Assembly (NCBI RefSeq): GCF_016908595.1
Contig: NZ_JAFBEC010000003.1
Span: 310,001-374,000 of the forward strand
Direction: 5' to 3'
Origin: Geomicrobium sediminis
GTDB taxonomy: Bacteria > Bacillota > Bacilli > Bacillales > Marinococcaceae
Length of the DNA: 64,000 nt
The notes under the pieces are model-generated. The model saw only the letters and a program-made list of their open reading frames with translations. It did not search any database and was not told where the DNA came from. This document shows, in pieces, positions 59,599 to 64,000 of the stretch. A program made the translations under genes and the position numbers. Numbering within the stretch: the stretch's first letter is position 1; the number at the start of each line of letters is the position of its first letter.

Positions 59599-60564
59599 AT
59601 GACACTCGTACGCCTAGGGTATGTAGCGATGAGTCAAGAACTCACGAACGCGTCACCTTCTCAAACGATGACGTTTAAGCAGTTTCAATCAATTGATCAC
59701 CGTGATGCAGCAATTCGAAAGTTAGAGCGAATTGCGTTATCGAATTTGGACAATACGTTGCGCATTTTAAAGCACAATAGAGCTTCTGATATTTCATTTT
59801 ACCGATTAACGTCTAGGCTTATTCCACTCGCGAATCATGAAGAGTTGCTCGATTGGAAATACATGCGTCCTCTTCGTGACAAACTTAGAGAAGTTGGTAA
59901 ATACATTCATGAACATCAAATGCGCGTTGACTTTCACCCTGATCATTTCGTCCTTTTAAATTCTCAAAAGAAGGAGATCTTTAAAGCTTCCCTTAAAACG
60001 CTCGGAATGCATTATAAGTTACTAAGAGGGATGAACATTGACCCTACTCATCGATGTGTGATGCATGTGGGTGGTCAATACAAAGAAAAGGATCGTGCAT
60101 TAGAACGGTTTATTGATAATTGGGGCGATGTGCCGTCTTCGTTACAGCAGATGATTATGCTAGAAAATGATGATAAATCGTTTACGTTAACTGATACGCT
60201 ATATCTCTGTGAAAAGCTACAAATACCACTCGTATTTGATTACCATCACCATCTTGCTAATCATAATGATGAGCGTTGGGAAGATCATTGGGAGCGTGTT
60301 CTTTCGACGTGGGAGATGTCGCCTTTACCAGTGAAAATGCACATATCAAGTCCAAAGAGTGATGAACAATTTCGAGTACATCATGATTTTGTGCAACCTG
60401 ACCTATTTTTCGAGTTTTTACATACAATTAAAGGAACTGTAAACCAAATTGACTGCATGATTGAAGCGAAACAAAAAGACAGTGCCTTGTTTACGTTAAT
60501 GAATCGTCTCAAACTAAGAGATGATGTGGAAGTTATCGATGGCGCAAGCTTTAGAATGTTATGA
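59599..60564 (+). CDS. uvsE: UV damage endonuclease UvsE
   Basis: 321 residues from ATG 59599, with AAGGAGG 8 bases upstream. UVDE features: VRLGYVAMSQEL at the start, LDNTLRILKHN, FYRLTSRLIPLANHE, VDFHPDHFVLLN with a metal histidine, MHVGGQYKEKD, ENDDKSFTL and VFDYHHHLANH with further metal ligands, and MHISSPK. The enzyme has a TIM-barrel with three metal ions and nicks DNA 5' of UV photoproducts, starting excision repair. It lies 78 bases after the Z1 gene, beyond a terminator. Confidence 0.93.
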   Translation: MTLVRLGYVAMSQELTNASPSQTMTFKQFQSIDHRDAAIRKLERIALSNLDNTLRILKHNRASDISFYRLTSRLIPLANHEELLDWKYMRPLRDKLREVGKYIHEHQMRVDFHPDHFVLLNSQKKEIFKASLKTLGMHYKLLRGMNIDPTHRCVMHVGGQYKEKDRALERFIDNWGDVPSSLQQMIMLENDDKSFTLTDTLYLCEKLQIPLVFDYHHHLANHNDERWEDHWERVLSTWEMSPLPVKMHISSPKSDEQFRVHHDFVQPDLFFEFLHTIKGTVNQIDCMIEAKQKDSALFTLMNRLKLRDDVEVIDGASFRML

Positions 60565-60571
60565 CTTTTTA

Positions 60572-60599
60572 TTGACAGCGTACTTCTTAATTATATAAC
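60572..60599 (+). promoter_or_regulatory. Vegetative promoter upstream of the PaaD-like gene
   Basis: TTGACA (60572-60577), a 16-bp spacer and TATAAC (60594-60599). Confidence 0.65.
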
Positions 60600-60652
60600 A
60601 TAATAGAAGGGGCCGTTTTGAAATCATGATATTGTAAGGTGGTGCAATCATT

Positions 60653-61162
60653 GTGAGTTCTACTCGTGAAGAAGAAGTGATGAAGGTTTTAGGTACGGTT
60701 GATGATCCGGAGCTTGCAGGAGTACGAATTCGAGATTTGGGCATGGTTCGTGAAGTTGCTGTTTGCGGTGGAGATGTACGCGTCATTCTCGTGCCAACAT
60801 TTGTCGGATGCCCAGCGCTCACGATTATTGAGAAGAACGTCAAAGAAGCGTTATGCACATTACCCTGGCTCACATCGTGTGACGTATCATTTTCGTTCGA
60901 AACGATGTGGTCAACCGAACAATTAACAGATGAAGGAAAAGAAAACTTGAAGAAAAATGGGATTGCGCCTCCTCCAACGGATTATGTGGAAGGCGAAGAA
61001 TGGCACGTGGATTGTCCTTACTGTGATTCCCCGTATGTTTCGATGGATAACGTATTTGGTCCGACTGCATGTCGTTCAATTTTATACTGTCGCAGTTGTC
61101 GGAATCCATTTGAAGCGATGAAGCCTGTTGTCCCTTTTACGTTAAACAACGCTCTTTCATAA
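60653..61162 (+). CDS. PaaD-like protein (DUF59 plus zinc ribbon), orphan
   Basis: 169 residues from GTG 60653; AAGGTGGTG lies upstream. The N-terminal DUF59/MIP18 domain has VLGTVDDPELAGVRIRDLGM and FVGCPALTIIEKNV. The C-terminal part has two CxxC pairs (CPYC and CRSC), giving the PaaD/PaaJ layout. PaaD helps mature the phenylacetyl-CoA epoxidase (PaaABCE), probably its iron site. None of those genes is in the window, and the gene has its own promoter and terminator. It may work elsewhere in metal-centre maturation, like SufT. Confidence 0.8.
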   Translation: MSSTREEEVMKVLGTVDDPELAGVRIRDLGMVREVAVCGGDVRVILVPTFVGCPALTIIEKNVKEALCTLPWLTSCDVSFSFETMWSTEQLTDEGKENLKKNGIAPPPTDYVEGEEWHVDCPYCDSPYVSMDNVFGPTACRSILYCRSCRNPFEAMKPVVPFTLNNALS

Positions 61163-61177
61163 GAAAGGGCATTTTTT
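61151..61177 (+). terminator. Terminator of the PaaD-like gene
   Basis: GCTCTTTC (61151-61158) pairs with GAAAGGGC (61163-61170), one G-T pair, then T6. The stem begins inside the last codons. Confidence 0.75.
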
Positions 61178-61237
61178 ATTCCCTTTTTGTCTGCATGTAG
61201 TACACTAAATCACAACGATGATTAAGGGGAGAATGTG

Positions 61238-61786
61238 ATGGAATATCTTGATGTATTTGATAAGAATTACAAGCATATCGGAGTTGAAGAACGAACGAAA
61301 GTTCATCAAAAAGGGCTCTGGCACCATACGTTTCACTGTTGGTTGATTAAGAAAGAACACGATGAGACGTACGTTCTTTTTCAAAAACGTTCGAACACAA
61401 AAGAAGACTATCCGGATTTGTTTGATATTAGCGCAGCTGGTCATCTTGAAGCAGGGGAAACGCCGAATGATGGGGTACGAGAAGTTGAAGAAGAATTAGG
61501 TTTGTCGTTCGCAATAGAAGAACTAGATTTTCTAGGTGTGATTCCTGTTGAAGCTTCGATGGGGATCGGAAAGTTCGATCGAGAGTATTGTTACACGTAT
61601 AGCAAATTAGTTGATGACCAGTTGTTTAATCAACTTAAGTTAGATACTAAGGAAGTTGAGTCGGTTTCATGGTTCTCTTTAAAAGAATGTGAACAACTCT
61701 TATGTGACAACGAGATTGACCCTCGTTTCGTTCCGCATCCAAAAGCTTATTATCAAAAAGTGATCGATGCCCTTTCTAAGATGTAA
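61238..61786 (+). CDS. Nudix hydrolase (YfcD/IDI-like)
   Basis: 182 residues from ATG 61238 with GGGGAG upstream; the GTG just before it is too close. The Nudix box GHLEAGETPNDGVREVEEEL (about residues 68-87) is complete with the metal-binding REVEEE. The opening YLDVFDKNYKHIGVEERTKV and GLWHHTFHCWLI resemble the isopentenyl-diphosphate-isomerase-like Nudix group, whose members act on nucleotide sugars or prenyl diphosphates. The substrate is unknown. Confidence 0.88.
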   Translation: MEYLDVFDKNYKHIGVEERTKVHQKGLWHHTFHCWLIKKEHDETYVLFQKRSNTKEDYPDLFDISAAGHLEAGETPNDGVREVEEELGLSFAIEELDFLGVIPVEASMGIGKFDREYCYTYSKLVDDQLFNQLKLDTKEVESVSWFSLKECEQLLCDNEIDPRFVPHPKAYYQKVIDALSKM

Positions 61787-61823
61787 TGATCATTAGGGCG
61801 CACATCGTCATCAAATTACAGAA

Positions 61824-61851
61824 TTGACAGTTTTTTTCAGCGTGCTATACT
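61824..61851 (+). promoter_or_regulatory. Vegetative promoter of the YfiBC-type operon
   Basis: TTGACA, a 16-bp spacer and TATACT, about 88 bases before the first start codon. Confidence 0.65.
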
Positions 61852-61938
61852 TGTTCCAAAAGACACGTTAGCGCTTCGTTGTAGTAATAATTGGTGATCG
61901 GCTGTAACATCGTGCCAATGGATTTACCGGGGGACATC

Positions 61939-63660
61939 ATGAGGAAATTAATTACGTATTTAAAGCCCTATACATTAATTATAGCTTTAGCGCTATTCAT
62001 GATGGTTATAGAATTGACGGTTGAACTTGCTCAGCCGTTGCTTATTGCCAGAATGATTGATGAAGGGATTGTCGTTGGAGAACTTAGCGTTGTCTTGCGA
62101 TTAGGGTTGTTCATGGTCGTTTTATCGTTCGTGTCACTTGTTGCAGGAGTACTGAATTCTTTTTTAGCCGCACATATTAGTCAACAAGTCGGTTGGCAGT
62201 TGCGACAAGATCTCTTTACGAAGATTCAACGATTTTCTCTACATAATGTCACTCGTTTCAACAATGCGAAATTAACGACAAGGTTAACGAATGACGTCAC
62301 TCAAATTCAGAATACGCTACTTATGTCAATGCGCATTATGGCCAGAGCGCCGGCTTTAGTTGTCGGTGGTGTCATCATGGCTCTTGTTGTGAATTGGCGC
62401 ATTGCGATCATATTACTTGTTACCGTTCCACTACTCTTCGTTTTACTACTTTGGCTATTTATCGCTGCCAGTTCACGTTTCCGTAAAGTCCAGCATCATT
62501 TAGATGAATTAAATACAATCGTCCATGAAAACATTCAAGCCATCCGTTTAATTAAAGCCTATGTGAAAGAACGCTCAGAACAAAAGCGCTTTGTTCAAGG
62601 AGCAAGCAAGTTACGTGATCAGACAATTTCTGCCTTTCGCTACGTTGAAGTGACGATGCCAATCATTCTTTTATTGATGAATGTGAGCATCTTGGCAATT
62701 CTTTGGTTTGGTCAAGCGTATATTCAGGTAGGTCAAGCAACGACAGGTGAAATTGTCGCCATTATTAACTATAGCACTCGTACAGCGATGGCTTTAGGAA
62801 TTTTCTCGATGATTATTATGAACTTATCGAGAACAAAAGCGTCCAGTGCACGTCTGTTTGAAGTGATGGAATCTCCAGTTGATGATTTAGAGAGCAATGT
62901 CCATCAAGGAGAAACTACAAAACTAAGCGGAAAGCTTGAATTTAGGAATGTGAGTTTCGCCTACGATCCTAATCAGCCCCGTGTTTTAAAAAAGATATCG
63001 TTTACGATTAATCCTGGTGAAAAGGTCGCCATACTCGGTGCAACAGGTTCAGGAAAAACGACGTTAATGCAGCTCGTTTCAAGGCTTTATGAACCGAATG
63101 AAGGAAGTATACTATACGACGATCAGCCAGGTTCAACCTATGCAACTTCTTCAATCCGAGCTCAAGTCGGATACGTTGCACAACATGTGCATTTATTTTC
63201 TGGGCAGTTAAAAGAAGTTGTGGCCTTTGGCAAACAAAATGCGACTGAATCTGAGATCATAGATGCTTTAGAACGGGCTCAATTATCTGAAACGATTGAA
63301 AAGCTACCAGAAGGAATAAAAACTAGAATTGGTCAAAAGGGGATCAACTTATCAGGAGGACAGAAACAACGACTCACAATTGCTCGGGCGTTGCTTCGGA
63401 ATCCAGCGATTTTGCTGTTAGATGATAGTACGAGTGCATTGGATATGAAAACGGAGCATGCTTTCTTGCGTGCACTTGAAGATTTACGGTGTACGACATT
63501 ACTCGTAACACAAAAGGTCGCAACGACGAAGAAAATGGATCGAATTATGTTGTTAGACGATGGTGAATTAATCGCCACAGGTACTCACAAAGAATTGTTA
63601 AAATCGAGTACGTTGTACCGAGAGATTACGAAGTCGCAACAAGATGGTGATCGTCTATGA
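61939..63660 (+). CDS. Heterodimeric ABC exporter subunit (YfiB-like)
   Basis: 573 residues from ATG 61939; GGGGG lies 5 bases upstream. Six transmembrane helices fill about residues 12-300. The ATPase domain has Walker A GATGSGKTT, Q-loop VGYVAQHVHLF, signature LSGGQKQRLTIARALL and Walker B ILLLDDSTSALD. The residue after the Walker B aspartates is D where a catalytic E is expected, so this is the degenerate-site half of a heterodimeric exporter. The switch position is TQK instead of a histidine, agreeing with that. Its stop overlaps the next exporter gene in ATGA. Confidence 0.9.
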   Translation: MRKLITYLKPYTLIIALALFMMVIELTVELAQPLLIARMIDEGIVVGELSVVLRLGLFMVVLSFVSLVAGVLNSFLAAHISQQVGWQLRQDLFTKIQRFSLHNVTRFNNAKLTTRLTNDVTQIQNTLLMSMRIMARAPALVVGGVIMALVVNWRIAIILLVTVPLLFVLLLWLFIAASSRFRKVQHHLDELNTIVHENIQAIRLIKAYVKERSEQKRFVQGASKLRDQTISAFRYVEVTMPIILLLMNVSILAILWFGQAYIQVGQATTGEIVAIINYSTRTAMALGIFSMIIMNLSRTKASSARLFEVMESPVDDLESNVHQGETTKLSGKLEFRNVSFAYDPNQPRVLKKISFTINPGEKVAILGATGSGKTTLMQLVSRLYEPNEGSILYDDQPGSTYATSSIRAQVGYVAQHVHLFSGQLKEVVAFGKQNATESEIIDALERAQLSETIEKLPEGIKTRIGQKGINLSGGQKQRLTIARALLRNPAILLLDDSTSALDMKTEHAFLRALEDLRCTTLLVTQKVATTKKMDRIMLLDDGELIATGTHKELLKSSTLYREITKSQQDGDRL

Positions 63661-64000
63661 AAACACAATTAAAAGCACCATTTCAGCATGACGTTTCCCA
63701 TTTAGAAGACATGCTAAAAAAACATTCTGCTGCGGATCAACCGAAAGGAAAGAAGCCAAAAAACATCGGTCAGACGTTATGGCAACTTTGGGAAACAATG
63801 CGCAAAGAACGACTTAAGCTCGTTATCGTGTTTTTACTCGTTGCAATGAGTGCACTACTTGCGTTAGCGGGACCATTTATCGTAGGAATGAGCATTGATC
63901 GTTTCATCGCGACCGGGGAAGTTAATGGATTCGTATGGATGCTCGGGTTGTTACTAATCGTCTATCTATTTCATTCACTCACCGTATGGCTGCAACAATT
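63657..64000 (+). CDS. Heterodimeric ABC exporter subunit (YfiC-like), N-terminal part
   Basis: The first 114 codons are present; the window ends inside the gene. A hydrophilic N-terminal extension of about 40 residues (KGKKPKNIGQTLWQLWETMR) precedes the first two transmembrane helices (LVIVFLLVAMSALLALAGPFIVGMSIDRFI and a second at about residue 95). Such an extension is usual for the second subunit of YfiBC-type exporters, which should carry the active ATPase site. It overlaps the first subunit gene by 4 bases. Confidence 0.85.
   Translation, partial: MKTQLKAPFQHDVSHLEDMLKKHSAADQPKGKKPKNIGQTLWQLWETMRKERLKLVIVFLLVAMSALLALAGPFIVGMSIDRFIATGEVNGFVWMLGLLLIVYLFHSLTVWLQQ

Noticed and set aside
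60559-60873. 104-codon minus-strand frame
   Set aside because: It is a shadow of the PaaD-like gene on the plus strand.
1-64000. rRNA, tRNA, insertion sequences, prophage or integrase genes
   Set aside because: No transposase, integrase, tRNA cloverleaf or rRNA segment was recognised anywhere in the window.

Overview
The window looks like a chromosomal segment of a spore-forming, probably alkaliphilic or salt-tolerant member of the Bacillaceae. Base composition is moderately AT-rich by eye. Ribosome binding sites are strong, GTG and TTG starts are frequent, and the gene families (Rap phosphatase, CydDC, YfiBC-type exporters, Csp, PadR/HAAS, CcpA cre box, BclA-like spore-surface protein) are those of Bacillus relatives. 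Several secreted lipoproteins carry very acidic linkers, a common alkaliphile trait. I see no rRNA, tRNA, CRISPR array, insertion sequence or prophage.

Layout. 1-13.4 kb is an accessory stretch of small stress, resistance and regulatory genes: the end of a chloramphenicol acetyltransferase, a CPBP protease, an NTF2-like protein, a TetR / small-multidrug-export pair sharing an operator, a GntR-ABC operon, a TetR-DrrAB-like exporter with two operators, a kinase-like P-loop protein and a cold shock protein. Several small genes here are broken by single lesions. 13.5-17.8 kb holds tRNA-dihydrouridine synthase, an 11-copy 21-bp minisatellite between two facing terminators, RidA, and a peptidase pair (S66 MccF/LdcA-like plus S51 peptidase E). 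18-22.7 kb is a TRAP transporter operon with an acyl-CoA ligase behind a perfect cre box. 22.9-31.7 kb holds GNATs, a hotdog protein, a MerR regulator facing a gene with a MerR-type promoter, a BclA-like protein, CydDC and a PAS-HTH regulator. 31.8-41.8 kb holds a NodB-like deacetylase plus CodA-like deaminase pair, an orphan oligopeptide-binding lipoprotein, a MetNIQ-type importer, a Rap protein facing a Phr-like peptide, and a hydrolase and an NAD(P)-binding protein.

The most coherent unit is 41.9-52.4 kb. It holds a sigma-54 enhancer-binding regulator, an NhaC-family transporter and a five-gene catabolic operon (class III omega-aminotransferase, C45 autoproteolytic hydrolase, semialdehyde dehydrogenase, GNAT/nitrilase-like fusion, alanine dehydrogenase). 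Both transcription units start at near-consensus -24/-12 promoters, and the same TTATGCA-N4-TGCATAA dyad lies upstream of each. I infer a pathway that frees an omega-amino acid from an acylated or amide precursor, transaminates it with pyruvate, oxidises the semialdehyde, and recycles alanine to pyruvate and ammonium. The nitrilase-like domain has glycine where the catalytic cysteine belongs.

52.4-64 kb holds a PadR/HAAS pair with a clear autoregulatory operator, an iron-type alcohol dehydrogenase, an acidic lipoprotein, SelO, a stand-alone Z1-domain helicase-like ATPase next to UV damage endonuclease UvsE, an orphan PaaD-like protein, a Nudix hydrolase and a YfiBC-type ABC exporter cut by the window end.
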